The notes: generated from the letters alone by a model not told the origin. 64,000 bases of DNA from Phycisphaeraceae bacterium (GCA_026126305.1 JAHCJI010000001.1:124001-188000); one strand, 5' to 3'. Shown: positions 1 through 8,890, counted from the first letter of the stretch. Program-made: numbers and translations.

Positions 1-330
1 AAGGAACGGGCCGAGCAGGACGGCAAAAAACAATGGAAAAACGGTGATGCCCATGGGCCCGCTCGAAACCTCGCGGATCACCTGACCATCGGCCGAGAAC
101 GTCGTGGTAGTCCGGTAGAAGCCGCTGGGGGCAGACAAAAGCCACAACCACCCGACCATGACCGCAATCTGGATGGCCGCGACTGCAAACACACGAGGAC
201 GCTGCCGGCGACGGACCAAGGCAACCAGACTCCCAGCCAGGCTGGGGTCGATACTCAGTTCCCGCGCCACGGCCAACCTTGGGACCAAGGCCCACACCGC
301 CAAAGGGGCTTGTTCGGGTGGTTTGGGCAT
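1..330 (-). CDS. Partial hypothetical membrane protein (3' end beyond window)
   Basis: An open frame runs from an ATG at 330 leftwards off the window with no stop, giving 110 visible residues that begin MPKPPEQAPLAVW. The first 50 residues are polar and arginine-containing. Two hydrophobic segments follow, one around residues 54-73 (FAVAAIQIAVMVGWLWLLSA) and one starting about residue 96, so it is probably an inner-membrane protein. No family is recognised. The start lies only 17 nt downstream of the tRNA-Ala gene on the same strand, so the two may be co-transcribed. An alternative start inside the frame is possible. Confidence 0.5.
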   Translation of the reverse strand, partial: MPKPPEQAPLAVWALVPRLAVARELSIDPSLAGSLVALVRRRQRPRVFAVAAIQIAVMVGWLWLLSAPSGFYRTTTTFSADGQVIREVSSGPMGITVFPLFFAVLLGPFL

Positions 331-347
331 AGACGTTGTTTGGGAAG

Positions 348-420
348 TGGAGCGGAAGAGATTCGAACTCTCGACCTCATCATTGCGAACGATGCGCTCT
401 ACCAACTGAGCTACCGCCCC
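348..420 (-). tRNA. tRNA-Ala (CGC anticodon)
   Basis: The reverse strand folds into a complete 73-nt cloverleaf. The acceptor GGGGCGG pairs with CCGCTCC, the anticodon loop is TTCGCAA with anticodon CGC, the T loop is TTCGAAT, and the discriminator is A. Base pair 3-70 is G-U, the main alanine identity element, which supports the assignment. The 3' CCA is not encoded. Confidence 0.95.
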
Positions 421-617
421 GACTTCGCGGCCCATAAGCCTGCGTGTACCAGTATAGGGCCCGGCCTGGGCAGCGTCTGGTCGTGGTACTATAGTCCTAT
501 AATATTTTTCTGCGTTTTATTCTCGAAAATTGTGGGCACGGCTTGGCGATTTGCCGCTATATTAGTTAGTATTAACTTGTTTATGGCCGAGGCACCGGGC
601 CGCATTGGGGAGGGGTG

Positions 618-860
618 ATGCAGCAGTTTCGCAAGGAAATGGTGTTGATGGCCTTGGCCGCCGGCATGGCCGTGAGTGCTTTAACAGGTGGTTGTGCCAC
701 TGGAGCATGCGACCAGGCGATGCCTTCTGAGGTGCTCGCGGGCGTTGACGAAGGGCAACTCGAGCCCGCAGACCCAAGCGAGGAGCCGTCGCGATCGGGC
801 GGTGCGTCGATCTGGGACGTGGGCAGCATCCTGCTCTTCATCCTGAAAGCGATTGTGTAG
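618..860 (+). CDS. Small predicted lipoprotein, 80 aa
   Basis: A short protein with an N-terminal hydrophobic segment (VLMALAAGMAVSALTGGC) ending in a lipobox-like L-T-G-G-C around residue 28. The remainder is acidic and Pro/Ser-rich, with a second hydrophobic stretch at the C-terminus (SILLFILKAIV). ATG 618 is chosen because the purine-rich GGGGAGGGG lies just upstream; an in-frame GTG at 615 overlaps it. The gene follows an unusually AT-rich stretch of about 190 bp, which includes a TATAAT at 498-503 and probably holds a promoter. It sits 16 bp before a second small lipoprotein gene. No function is recognised. Confidence 0.6.
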   Translation: MQQFRKEMVLMALAAGMAVSALTGGCATGACDQAMPSEVLAGVDEGQLEPADPSEEPSRSGGASIWDVGSILLFILKAIV

Positions 861-876
861 ACCGAAGGGAGCACGT

Positions 877-1113
877 ATGGCAACGCGATCGGCACGAAAT
901 CGGCAATCCGGGAGACGCGCGGGGATCCTGGCCTTGGGCTTGGGCGCGGCGCTTCTCACAAGCGGCTGCCATGGGCACTACTCGTACCATTCCGGATACC
1001 ACCGGTCCTATGGGCACCATGGCTATTACAAGCACGAATACTCGGGCGGCGGCGACGCGTTGGCGGCGTTCGCGTTGCTCTACCTGATCTTCTGGGCAAT
1101 TCACTCTCACTAA
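877..1113 (+). CDS. Small His/Tyr/Gly-rich predicted lipoprotein, 78 aa
   Basis: An Arg-rich N-terminus and a hydrophobic segment (GILALGLGAALLTSGC) end in a clear lipobox at about residue 29. A His/Tyr/Gly-rich stretch follows, containing repeated HGHYSYHSGYH-like patterns, and then a C-terminal hydrophobic segment (ALAAFALLYLIFWAI). The His cluster could bind metal, but this is only suggestive. ATG 877 has the Shine-Dalgarno AAGGGAG 5 nt upstream. It appears to form an operon with the preceding small lipoprotein. No family is recognised. Confidence 0.6.
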   Translation: MATRSARNRQSGRRAGILALGLGAALLTSGCHGHYSYHSGYHRSYGHHGYYKHEYSGGGDALAAFALLYLIFWAIHSH

Positions 1114-1128
1114 AGCCCGTGGCGGGTG

Positions 1129-2382
1129 TCAGTTGATGTAGAAGATCGAGCGGAAGAGGTCGTCGCCGAAGGTGTCCTGCATGTCTCGCCAGAGGTTGTC
1201 GCGCGTGACGGGACGGTCGCCCACGGGCACGAGGTAGGGCGCGGCGGCCGAGCCCTGGACCCAGTAGAGCACGTGGAAGTCTCGCGGCTGCTCGAAGAAC
1301 TTGCGCACGTCGATGGCCAGCGTGCCGTCGCCGCGCCAGAATCGAAGCAGCTTCTCGCCCTCGAGCAGGGCCTGGGCCTCGTCGAGCAGGTCGAGCCACA
1401 TGGTCACCTGGGCCTGGGTGATGTTCACGCCCTGGATCGCGCCGCGCTGGTGCGGGGCGGGCAGCCACTCGCGGTCGTCGTCGGTCTCGGCCAGGGCGCT
1501 CTGCCACATGTCCCGGCTGTGCCCGATGGCTTGCAGCAGGTGCTGGCGGGCGCGGGCCATGCGTTCGGCGCCGTCCTGGGCCAATGGGAAGTCCATGCTG
1601 CCCACGAAGGCCAGCACGTCGGACACGTCGATCTCCATGCCCGTGGGGTCGAAGGGCTTGCGCTGCAACAGGAACTCGTAGGGCGTGACGGGCCTGGGGA
1701 AGAAGAGGTGGGCACAGCGGTCGAAGATCTCCCGATTGTCATAGGCCAGGACGATCTCGGCGGCGGCCATGAGCACGTCGTTGTAGGCCCGCAGCCAGTG
1801 CAGGTCGGTGGCGTCGAGCCCGAGCACAAACGTGCGCTGGTCCTGGGGGATGCCGATGCCCCCGCGGAAGAGGATCGCAAAGGCGCGGGCGGGCGACTCA
1901 CGCTCGGTGGCCTGTCCGTCATTGTTGAAGTCGATGGGGATGCGGGCCATGTCCAGGCGCAGTTTCCAATCGAGCCCCTGCGGCACCGCGTCGAAGAGCG
2001 CGTCGGCCTCATGCAGGTCGGCAAGCCAGTCCCGCACGACGGCGCGCACGTCGTCGGCGGTCACGGGCCTGGGATCGGGGTTCAGGCCCATCTGCATCAG
2101 GCCCTGCAAGAAGAAGAGCCCCGCGCCGCGGATGGGCTGGCCCGCGCCATACTCGTAGAACGATTGGGCCGCCTTCTCGCCGCCGCGGAAGAACGCCGCC
2201 AGCGCGTGGGCGAAGCGCGTGCGGGCGTCGGCGTCGCCCGCGGCCACCAGCGCGCCCAACTCGCGCTCCACGCTCGAAAGCGTGGCGCCGGGGCGGGTGA
2301 AGGCCTCCACGGGCGGGTCGGCATGGGCGGGCCAAGCGGCAGCCAGGCCGACGCTGAGAAACACGAGTACGTGCCGGATCAT
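1129..2382 (-). CDS. Exported hypothetical protein, 417 aa
   Basis: The N-terminus is a typical Sec signal peptide (MIRHVLVFLSVGLAAAWPAHA), so the mature protein is exported. The rest is soluble and predicted mostly helical. A single EF-hand-like loop (DFNNDGQATE) lies near the middle and might bind calcium. No family or catalytic motif is recognised. ATG 2382 is preferred because it starts the signal peptide and has GGGGG about 8 nt upstream; a second ATG at 2397 would add five residues. The gene is divergent from the gamma-glutamyltransferase gene, with a 60-bp shared promoter region. Confidence 0.7.
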   Translation of the reverse strand: MIRHVLVFLSVGLAAAWPAHADPPVEAFTRPGATLSSVERELGALVAAGDADARTRFAHALAAFFRGGEKAAQSFYEYGAGQPIRGAGLFFLQGLMQMGLNPDPRPVTADDVRAVVRDWLADLHEADALFDAVPQGLDWKLRLDMARIPIDFNNDGQATERESPARAFAILFRGGIGIPQDQRTFVLGLDATDLHWLRAYNDVLMAAAEIVLAYDNREIFDRCAHLFFPRPVTPYEFLLQRKPFDPTGMEIDVSDVLAFVGSMDFPLAQDGAERMARARQHLLQAIGHSRDMWQSALAETDDDREWLPAPHQRGAIQGVNITQAQVTMWLDLLDEAQALLEGEKLLRFWRGDGTLAIDVRKFFEQPRDFHVLYWVQGSAAAPYLVPVGDRPVTRDNLWRDMQDTFGDDLFRSIFYIN

Positions 2383-2429
2383 GCTTGGAACCCCCATGGT
2401 TTGCGAGAACGCGGCGGGGCGTTGGCCGG

Positions 2430-2435
2430 TATCCT
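2430..2435 (+). promoter_or_regulatory. -10-like TATCCT before ggt
   Basis: TATCCT ends 7 nt before ATG 2443. No Shine-Dalgarno sequence is present, so transcription could start at or next to the start codon. Confidence 0.4.
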
Positions 2436-2442
2436 GTATGCT

Positions 2443-4263
2443 ATGACCACCACGAACCAAGCGGCGCAACACCCCAGCGACGACCTCAGCCGCCGCGCTT
2501 TCATGCGGGCCGCCTCGGTGGGGCTGGCGGCCGCGGCGGGCGGCGGGTGCTTCGCGTCGCCCGCGTTGGCCGGCGGGTTATCTAATGTTGCGGGCATGGA
2601 AGACAACGAACCGATGCCGCAAGATCGGGGCTGGGGCCAAGGCCCCTTCGGCTATGACCTGCCCTACACCAGCCAGCGGATGCCCGTGCTGGCGCGCCAC
2701 TGCGTGGCCACCAGCCAGCCCCTGGCGGCGCAGGCGGGGCTCGAGATGATGCGATTGGGTGGCAACGCCGCCGACGCCGCCGTCGCCACCGCCGCCGCGC
2801 TGACGGTCGTCGAGCCCACGGCCAACGGCATCGGCGGCGACAACTTCGCTTTGGTATGGATGAAGGACGATGACGGCCCGGCCAAGCTGCACGGGCTCAA
2901 CGCCTCGGGCCGCGCGCCGATGGGCCTGAAGCGCGAGGACTACGACGGCCTGCGCGAGGTGCCGCTGGACGACTGGCGCGCCGTCACCGTGCCCGGCGCG
3001 GTGTCGGGCTGGGTGGCGTTGCTCGAGCGCTTCGGCTCGCTGCCGATGGAGACCGTGCTCGCGCCGGCCATCCGCTCTGCGCGCGAGGGCTTCCTCGTGA
3101 GCCCGGGCGTGGCCCAGGGCTGGGCGGCGTCGGCCCGGCGCTACCGCGGCCAGGCCCGCTTCGACGCCTGGCAGCAGACCTTCGCGCCCAGGGGCCGCGC
3201 GCCAGAGCCCGGCGAAGTGTTCACGAGCGAGGGCCACGCGCGCACGCTCGAGCTCGTCGCCCAAACCAACGGCCGCGCGTTCTACGACGGCGAGATCGCC
3301 CACGCCATCGACGCCGCGAGCCGCCAACACGGCGGCGCGCTGCGGCTGGAAGACCTCACCGCCCACCGTGCCGAGTGGGTCGAGCCCATCTCGCTGGACT
3401 ATCGCGGGTGGCGTTTGCACGAGATCCCCCCCAACGGGCAGGGCATCGCGGCGCTGATGGCGTTGGGCATCCTGCGCCGCTTCGACCTGGCGTCGATGCG
3501 GGTCGACAGCGCGCCGTGGCTGCACCTCCAGATCGAGGCCATGAAGCTCGCCTTCGCCGACGCGCATCGCCACGTGGCCGACGCCCACCACATGCGCGTG
3601 CGCGTGGAAGACCTGCTCGACGACAACTACCTGCACGAGCGCGCGGGCCTGATCGACCCTGGCAAGGCGGGCAACTTCGACTCCGGAGTGCCCAAGGCCG
3701 GCGGCACCGTGCTGCTGACCACCGCCGACGCGGCGGGCAACATGGTCAGCTTCATCCAGAGCAACTACACCGGCTTCGGCTCGGGCATGGTCGTGCCCGG
3801 CTACGGCGTGGCGATGCACAACCGCGGGGCCAACTTCAGCCTCGAGCCAGGCCACGCCAACGAGATCGCCCCGGGCAAGCGGCCCTACCACACGATCATC
3901 CCCGGCTTCGCCACGCGCGATGGCGTGCCGGGCATGGCCTTTGGCGTCATGGGGGGGTTCATGCAGCCCCAGGGCCACGCGCAGGTGCTCGTGCGCCTGG
4001 CCGACCACGGGCAGAACCCCCAGGCCGTGCTCGACGCCCCGCGCTGGCAGGTGGAGCGCGACGGCCGCGTGCTGGTCGAGCCGGGCTTCGAGCAACTCGG
4101 CGGCGCGACCGTCTCCGACGACCTCGAAGCCATGGGCCACCCGCTGCGCCGCCACCGCACGCGCAGCGCCACCTTCGGCCGCGGCCAGGTCATCTACCGC
4201 CTCAACGACGGCTACATCGCCGCCAGCGACATGCGGGCCGATGGGCAGGCCGTTGGCTTCTGA
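2443..4263 (+). CDS. ggt: Gamma-glutamyltransferase, Tat-exported
   Basis: An N-terminal-nucleophile gamma-glutamyltransferase that hydrolyses or transfers the gamma-glutamyl group of glutathione and related peptides. Residues 15-45 form a twin-arginine signal (LSRRAFMRAA, then an Ala/Gly-rich stretch), so it is exported folded; G-G-G-C within that stretch might instead be a lipobox. The large-subunit signature NGIGGDNFALV lies near residue 130. The autocleavage/nucleophile threonine is about residue 422, in PKAGGTVLLTTAD, followed by the small-subunit motif NMVSFIQSNYTGFGSG, closest to the YwrD-like branch. Length 606 aa is normal. ATG 2443 is used because the twin-Arg motif is at the right distance. 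An open frame continues far upstream, but that part is antisense to the neighbouring gene. Confidence 0.9.
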   Translation: MTTTNQAAQHPSDDLSRRAFMRAASVGLAAAAGGGCFASPALAGGLSNVAGMEDNEPMPQDRGWGQGPFGYDLPYTSQRMPVLARHCVATSQPLAAQAGLEMMRLGGNAADAAVATAAALTVVEPTANGIGGDNFALVWMKDDDGPAKLHGLNASGRAPMGLKREDYDGLREVPLDDWRAVTVPGAVSGWVALLERFGSLPMETVLAPAIRSAREGFLVSPGVAQGWAASARRYRGQARFDAWQQTFAPRGRAPEPGEVFTSEGHARTLELVAQTNGRAFYDGEIAHAIDAASRQHGGALRLEDLTAHRAEWVEPISLDYRGWRLHEIPPNGQGIAALMALGILRRFDLASMRVDSAPWLHLQIEAMKLAFADAHRHVADAHHMRVRVEDLLDDNYLHERAGLIDPGKAGNFDSGVPKAGGTVLLTTADAAGNMVSFIQSNYTGFGSGMVVPGYGVAMHNRGANFSLEPGHANEIAPGKRPYHTIIPGFATRDGVPGMAFGVMGGFMQPQGHAQVLVRLADHGQNPQAVLDAPRWQVERDGRVLVEPGFEQLGGATVSDDLEAMGHPLRRHRTRSATFGRGQVIYRLNDGYIAASDMRADGQAVGF

Positions 4264-4265
4264 GC

Positions 4266-4395
4266 GATTGGGGGGTTGGGCATTGGGCATGAGGCATTGG
4301 GGGTTGGGCATTAGGCATTGGGCATTGGGCATGAGGCATTGGGCAATGCCTAATCCCTAATCCCTAATCCCTAATCCCTAATGCCTCATCCCTAT
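4266..4395. repeat. Low-complexity heptamer/nonamer repeat with self-complementary halves
   Basis: The first half is built from variants of GGGCATTGGGCAT and GGCATTAGG. The second half is five TAATCCC-type heptamers followed by TAATGCCTCATCCC. The halves are partly complementary (ATGAGGCATT against AATGCCTCAT), so an RNA through here could fold into a long hairpin. It lies just after the ggt stop codon and may end transcription between two convergent genes. The same heptamer recurs at 10209-10275. Confidence 0.75.
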
Positions 4396-4626
4396 CCGAT
4401 TCCCGTGTATCGGCTCCCGACGCCGCGTCCTTGACCCCCGACGCTGCGTCCTTTGCTCTCGATATTGCGTATTTTGCTCCCGATCCTGCGTTGTCGGCTC
4501 TCGATCCTGTGTTGTCGGGAACCGATCCTGCGTTGTCGGCTTCCGATCCTGCGTTGTCGGCTCTCGATCCTGCGTTGTCGGGAACCGATCCTGCGTTGTC
4601 GGCTTCCGATCCTGCGTTGTCGGGAA
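4396..4626. repeat. 21-bp tandem repeat array, about 11 units
   Basis: Eleven consecutive 21-bp units with consensus CCGATCCTGCGTTGTCGGCTY occupy the gap between the convergent ggt and sulfotransferase genes. The first three or four units are diverged, and the right-hand units are nearly identical with alternating GAA, CTT and CTC ends. Each unit carries CCGA...TCGG, which can form a small stem. Because 21 is a multiple of three, several frames stay open and encode heptads such as DNAGSEA, but none has credible coding signals. The remaining 115 bp to the next gene hold nothing recognisable. Confidence 0.9.
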
Positions 4627-4741
4627 CCGAAAAATGCGGTTTTCGGACCGAAACGCACGGATCCGCCCCGCCGATCCCGATTCCGCTCCAGTGGCCCGCC
4701 ATGCCGGCCGATACCACCGGTGGCGGTGGGGGTGGCGGTGT

Positions 4742-6220
4742 TCAGGAAACGCCGTGGGCCCGGAGCGCCGCGTGCAGCGGGGCGAAAAGGTCGCCGTACT
4801 TTGCCGCCCGGCCGCGGGCGGACTTGTAGATGGGCCGGCGCACCTGCGTGACGCTCAGCGTGCGGTCGGGGCGGTTGGCCTCGTGCGGGCGCCCGCATCG
4901 CTCGTCCCAGGGCAGGCCCACGAAGTCGATGAGCGTGCGCGCCACGCCGGGCAGGTCGCCCACGATGTCCTCGTAGCGGATGGTCAGCATGGGGTTCTGG
5001 CACACCCGCTGCCAGTGCTGGGCCAGTCGCTCGTTCTGGGCGTAGACGGCCGCCAGGTGCTCGAGGTTCGAGGCGTAGGGGATGGCGCTGGGGCGCAGGC
5101 GCTCGAAGTAGCACGACAGGCAGTTGTCGGCCGGGTCGCGCCGCGTGTGGATGAACTTCGCCCCCGGCAGCACGCGGTCGGCCAGGCCCAGGCGCAGCAT
5201 GTTGGCCAGGTCCTTGTTGGAGATGACGCGCACCGTGGGCGCCTTGGCCCGCATCGCCCGCTCGTAGCGCATCGCGCACCGGTCGAGCTGCTCGGCCGTG
5301 AGCGCGCGGGCGCCCAGCGGCCAGGGCTCGGCCAGGGCGAACTCGCGATGGAGCCCGTTGGCGATGGCCTGGAACGAGAAGTCCTCGTCGGCGCCGAACG
5401 CGTCGGGGTGGGCGTGCAGGATGCGCTCGGTCAGCGTCGAGCCGCTGCGCGGCATGCCCACGATGAACACCGCCCACGAGCCGTCGCGCGTCGAACGCGG
5501 GGCGGCGGGCATCCAGTCTGCCGAGAAGGCGTCGATGATGCGGTCGACCTCGGCCTTGTACCGGGCCACGTCGAAGGGGACGGCCAGCATGGCGTTGCCG
5601 CGGTGGGCGGCCTCGAGGGCCTTTGCGTATTGCCCGCTGCGCTCGTAGGCGCGCGCCATCGAGAGGCAGGCGCTGCGCTGCTGGGGCTCGACGGGCCGGC
5701 CGGCCGCCAGCAGCTGCTCGCCCAGCTCGATGGCCTCGCGCAGGCGGCCCAGCTCCATCAGCACGCGCACGCCCACGGCCGTCAGCGACGGGTTGGCCGG
5801 CTGGCTGGCGATGGCCGGCTCGAGCGTCTTCCACGCCCGCTTGGAGTTGCCCTGCATCTCGTACACCTCGGCCCGGCCCGCGATGGCCGGGGCGAAGTGC
5901 GCGTCCAGGTCCAGCGCCAGCCCGTAGTGCGCCAGGGCGTCGCCCAGCCGGCCCGCGTTGACGTACGCCTCGGCCAGCTGCACGTGCCGCAGCGGCGCGT
6001 CGGGCACGGCGGCCACCACCTTCTGGCGGTGCTCGATGGCCAGGTCGGCCATGCCCACGGCCAGGGCCAGGTCGCCCATCAGCACGTGGCTGGCCGGGTC
6101 GTTGGGCATGTTCTCCATGATCGTGCCCGCCAGCACGAGGGCCTGGGGGTAATCGCCCCGCTCGGCGGCCTCTCGGGCGCGGGCGTGCAGGTCCTGGACG
6201 TGCGAGGGGCTCAGGCTCAT
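4742..6220 (-). CDS. TPR-domain sulfotransferase family protein
   Basis: A two-part protein of 492 aa. Roughly residues 5-200 are tetratricopeptide-like helical pairs (for example HVLMGDLALAVGMADLAIEH and LAEAYVNAGRLGDALAHYG). The C-terminal half is a PAPS-dependent sulfotransferase with the 5'-phosphosulfate loop VGMPRSGSTL at about 254-263 and a 3'-phosphate region around FIHTRRDPADNCLSCYF. It probably transfers sulfate to a protein or glycan; the acceptor is unknown. ATG 6220 is chosen because TATGAT at 6228-6233 lies 7 nt upstream; ATGs at 6229 and 6232 are alternatives. It is divergent from the prenyl synthase gene. Confidence 0.85.
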   Translation of the reverse strand: MSLSPSHVQDLHARAREAAERGDYPQALVLAGTIMENMPNDPASHVLMGDLALAVGMADLAIEHRQKVVAAVPDAPLRHVQLAEAYVNAGRLGDALAHYGLALDLDAHFAPAIAGRAEVYEMQGNSKRAWKTLEPAIASQPANPSLTAVGVRVLMELGRLREAIELGEQLLAAGRPVEPQQRSACLSMARAYERSGQYAKALEAAHRGNAMLAVPFDVARYKAEVDRIIDAFSADWMPAAPRSTRDGSWAVFIVGMPRSGSTLTERILHAHPDAFGADEDFSFQAIANGLHREFALAEPWPLGARALTAEQLDRCAMRYERAMRAKAPTVRVISNKDLANMLRLGLADRVLPGAKFIHTRRDPADNCLSCYFERLRPSAIPYASNLEHLAAVYAQNERLAQHWQRVCQNPMLTIRYEDIVGDLPGVARTLIDFVGLPWDERCGRPHEANRPDRTLSVTQVRRPIYKSARGRAAKYGDLFAPLHAALRAHGVS

Positions 6221-6314
6221 GGGCCCCATCATAAACCCCGCGGGCCTACCGTGCCGCGAGCCCAAGGGGCCGGGGCCAGGGTGTGGGAGAACGTGTGGGA
6301 GAAGGGGCACCCGC

Positions 6315-7358
6315 GTGCGCGACCTGCTGGACATCGACGACTCGCTGAAGGCCGTGCAGGGCGAACTGGCCGCGTACCTGGGCCGCGTGGTGGGCCGCTT
6401 CGACGCCGCCCTGGAAAGCGACCTGCTGGCGGTGCAAAGGCTCACGCGGCACGTGGAGCGCTACCGCGGGAAGATGCTGCGCCCCGCCCTGGTGGCGCTC
6501 TCGGCGGGGGCGGCAAGCGGCGACTTGGCGGGCGATCTGGCCGCAGTGCTCCGTGGGCCGATGGGCCCGGGACTCGAGATCGTCGGCGCGGTGTGCGAGA
6601 TGGTGCACATGGCCACGCTGGTCCACGACGACGTGCTCGACGAGGCCGACACGCGCCGCCGCGGCCAGACCGTCAACGCCATGAGCGGCAACGAGACGGC
6701 GGTGATCCTGGGCGATTACTTCATCGCCGGGGCCTACCACCTGTGTTCTACCCTGGACGAGCAGGCCTCGGCCCTGCGCGTGGCCCGGGCCAGCATGGTG
6801 GTGTGCGGGGGCGAATTGCTGCAACTGGACCGCCGCGACGACCTCTCCCTGGACGTTGCAACGTACATGGCCATCATCGACCGCAAGACGGCCGAGCTCA
6901 TCGCCACCGCGTGCGAGCTGGGCGCGACCAGGGCCGGCGGCTCGCCCGCGGCGGTGGCGGCGCTGGAGGCCTACGGCCGGCGCATCGGCGCGGCCTTCCA
7001 GGTGCGCGACGACCTGCTGGACCTGACCGGCCGCGAGGAGGTCGTGGGCAAGAGCGTGGGCCGAGACGCGCGCAAGGGCAAGCTGACGCTGCCGGTGATC
7101 CACCACCTGGCCGCCTCGCCGCCGGCCGAGCGGGCCCACAGCCTGGCCCTGGCGCTGCGCGCCGCCCGCGAGGACGAGGGCGACGCGCCCGCGCAGCTGC
7201 GCCAGCGCCTGGACGCCACGGGCTCGGTCGAGCACGCCCAGCGCACCGCCGAGGCGATCGTCGCCGACGCCCAGCGCCAGTTGCAAGACCTGCCCGACAC
7301 GCCCTCCAGGCGCGCCCTGCTGGCCATGGCCGGGGCCGTGGTCGATCGCGCGTTCTAA
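6315..7358 (+). CDS. Polyprenyl diphosphate synthase (trans, long chain)
   Basis: An all-alpha isoprenyl diphosphate synthase that condenses isopentenyl diphosphate onto allylic diphosphates, giving a chain for quinones or lipid carriers. Both aspartate-rich motifs are present: DDVLDEADTRRR (first) and QVRDDLLD (second). ILGDYF and DRKTAELI further match the family. GTG 6315 is chosen because GAGAAGGGG lies about 8 nt upstream and the protein (347 aa) then has the usual length; an ATG at 6219 would overlap the divergent gene start. Chain length cannot be read from the sequence. The stop codon overlaps the convergent glycosyltransferase stop by 4 bp. Confidence 0.9.
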   Translation: MRDLLDIDDSLKAVQGELAAYLGRVVGRFDAALESDLLAVQRLTRHVERYRGKMLRPALVALSAGAASGDLAGDLAAVLRGPMGPGLEIVGAVCEMVHMATLVHDDVLDEADTRRRGQTVNAMSGNETAVILGDYFIAGAYHLCSTLDEQASALRVARASMVVCGGELLQLDRRDDLSLDVATYMAIIDRKTAELIATACELGATRAGGSPAAVAALEAYGRRIGAAFQVRDDLLDLTGREEVVGKSVGRDARKGKLTLPVIHHLAASPPAERAHSLALALRAAREDEGDAPAQLRQRLDATGSVEHAQRTAEAIVADAQRQLQDLPDTPSRRALLAMAGAVVDRAF

Positions 7359-8800
7359 CCGGCTTCCTCGGTTGTTCCCGGCTTGCGCCCGCCCATCGCC
7401 AGCACCGCGGGTGCCACGCTCCAGACCATCCACACCGGCATCGAGTAGCGCCCATAGGGCGAGACCAGCGCCGCGTGCAACGCGAACACCGCCCCCGACG
7501 CGGCCAGGAGCAGCGCCAGGGACCATCGCCGGCGAACCAGGCACGCCACGCCCGCCGCCACGGCGCTCACGAGCAGCAGCAGCGTCCACGCGCCGTTGTG
7601 CCGCTGCGACGCCCACGCGTTGAACACCCACGCCACGCCGCGGCTGGGCCGGTCCATCGACAACTCGCGCACCAGCGGGTCGATCTCGCCCACGATGTTG
7701 AAGTTCGAGCCCGGGCCGCGATGGTTGGCGTCGACCGCCACGCGGCGCACGAACCAGCGCGTCTCGTGGTCGGGCGGGTCGCTCCACCTTGGCAGGTAGT
7801 CGCACTGCCACAGCGCCGCGTGCAGCACACCGAAGGCGTAGTCGCCCGGGTGCTCGCGCACGCTGCGCATCGCCCAGCCCGAGATCTGGGCCCGCACGTC
7901 GTCGCGCTCGAAGGTGCCGATGGAAAAGACGTACTCGTGCAGCGTGCCGGGGTGGGGGTTGTCGCCCACGATGCGTTCGTACTCGGCGGCCAGTTCGGGC
8001 GTGGGTGCCAGGCTGGTGTCGAGCCTGCCGGCCATGGCCAGGCCCAGCCACAGCACCGCCCCGCCGCCCTCGCCCAGCCCGCCCACGCCCCGGCGATGGT
8101 TGAAGACCAGCCACGGGCCGATGGTCGCAAAGAAGACAGCCACGCCCGCCAGCAGCGTCACGAGGCGCGTGCGGGGCTTCGCCGGCCCGGGCAACAGCAC
8201 AACGGCCAGCAAGACCAACGGCACGGCCACCTGGAACGCCGGCCGGGTCAGGCACAAGAGCCCCGCCACGGCAGCGACCCAGACCACATGCCACGCCCGG
8301 AACCGCTCCAGGCCCATCGGCAGCGCCAGCAGCACGACGGCCAGGAATACGCCGAGCGTTTCCGAGAGCATGAAGCCCTCGAGCGCCATGGGGCGCGGGT
8401 CGAGCGCGGGGATCATCCCGCACAGGACGCCAGCGGGCAGCGCCAGGCCGGGCCGGTGTCCACGCTTGACGATCGCGGCGACCACGCCCGCGACCACGCA
8501 CCCGGTCAGCACGCCCAGCAGACGCTGCACGGCGTGGACGGCCAGCGGCTCTACCCCGGCGACGGCGAAGACACCCGCGACCAGCAGGGGATACCCCGGT
8601 GTGCGATACGACGGGACCGCCGGCCATTGCCCATGGGCCATGGCCCAGGCCCAATGGGTGTACAGCACGCCGTCGTTGGTGATGACCAGGGGCGATTGGA
8701 ACAGCAACGCCAACCGCGGCAGCAAGGCGACGACGCCCACCACAAGCACGCAGGCCAGCACGGGCCGCGAACGCATCATCTTGAGCAAGCCCATTGACAT
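7355..8800 (-). CDS. Membrane glycosyltransferase, GT-C/ArnT-like
   Basis: A polytopic membrane protein of 481 aa with about ten hydrophobic helices. The first extracytoplasmic loop contains NDGVLYTHWAWAMAHGQWP followed by YRTPGYPLL. An acidic residue after TM1 and a PxYP-like turn are typical of the GT39/ArnT/PMT superfamily, which moves sugars from polyprenyl-phosphate donors in the periplasm. The convergent neighbour makes polyprenyl diphosphates, the precursor of such carriers, a fitting but unproven link. The donor and acceptor are unknown. ATG 8800 is used; ATG 8794 is equally possible. TAATCT lies 9 nt upstream. Confidence 0.75.
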   Translation of the reverse strand: MSMGLLKMMRSRPVLACVLVVGVVALLPRLALLFQSPLVITNDGVLYTHWAWAMAHGQWPAVPSYRTPGYPLLVAGVFAVAGVEPLAVHAVQRLLGVLTGCVVAGVVAAIVKRGHRPGLALPAGVLCGMIPALDPRPMALEGFMLSETLGVFLAVVLLALPMGLERFRAWHVVWVAAVAGLLCLTRPAFQVAVPLVLLAVVLLPGPAKPRTRLVTLLAGVAVFFATIGPWLVFNHRRGVGGLGEGGGAVLWLGLAMAGRLDTSLAPTPELAAEYERIVGDNPHPGTLHEYVFSIGTFERDDVRAQISGWAMRSVREHPGDYAFGVLHAALWQCDYLPRWSDPPDHETRWFVRRVAVDANHRGPGSNFNIVGEIDPLVRELSMDRPSRGVAWVFNAWASQRHNGAWTLLLLVSAVAAGVACLVRRRWSLALLLAASGAVFALHAALVSPYGRYSMPVWMVWSVAPAVLAMGGRKPGTTEEAG

Positions 8801-8890
8801 CTCGCACGGAGATTAGTCGGCCACCAACGACGCCGGCCCGTGGGAGCGCAATAATCCAGTTCCGAACGCCACCGGGCGGGCGGGGGCCAC

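Noticed and set aside
4396..4626. CRISPR array
   Set aside because: Units are contiguous with no spacers and there are no cas genes.
4364..4717. Heptad-repeat protein (DNAGSEA-type) read from minisatellite A
   Set aside because: Several frames on both strands are open for the same reason (a 21-bp period); no start site or domain supports any of them.
4634..8797. Open frame of 1387 codons on the plus strand
   Set aside because: It runs through and antisense to three well-supported genes and has the low-complexity Ala/Arg/Gly/His make-up of a GC-rich shadow frame.
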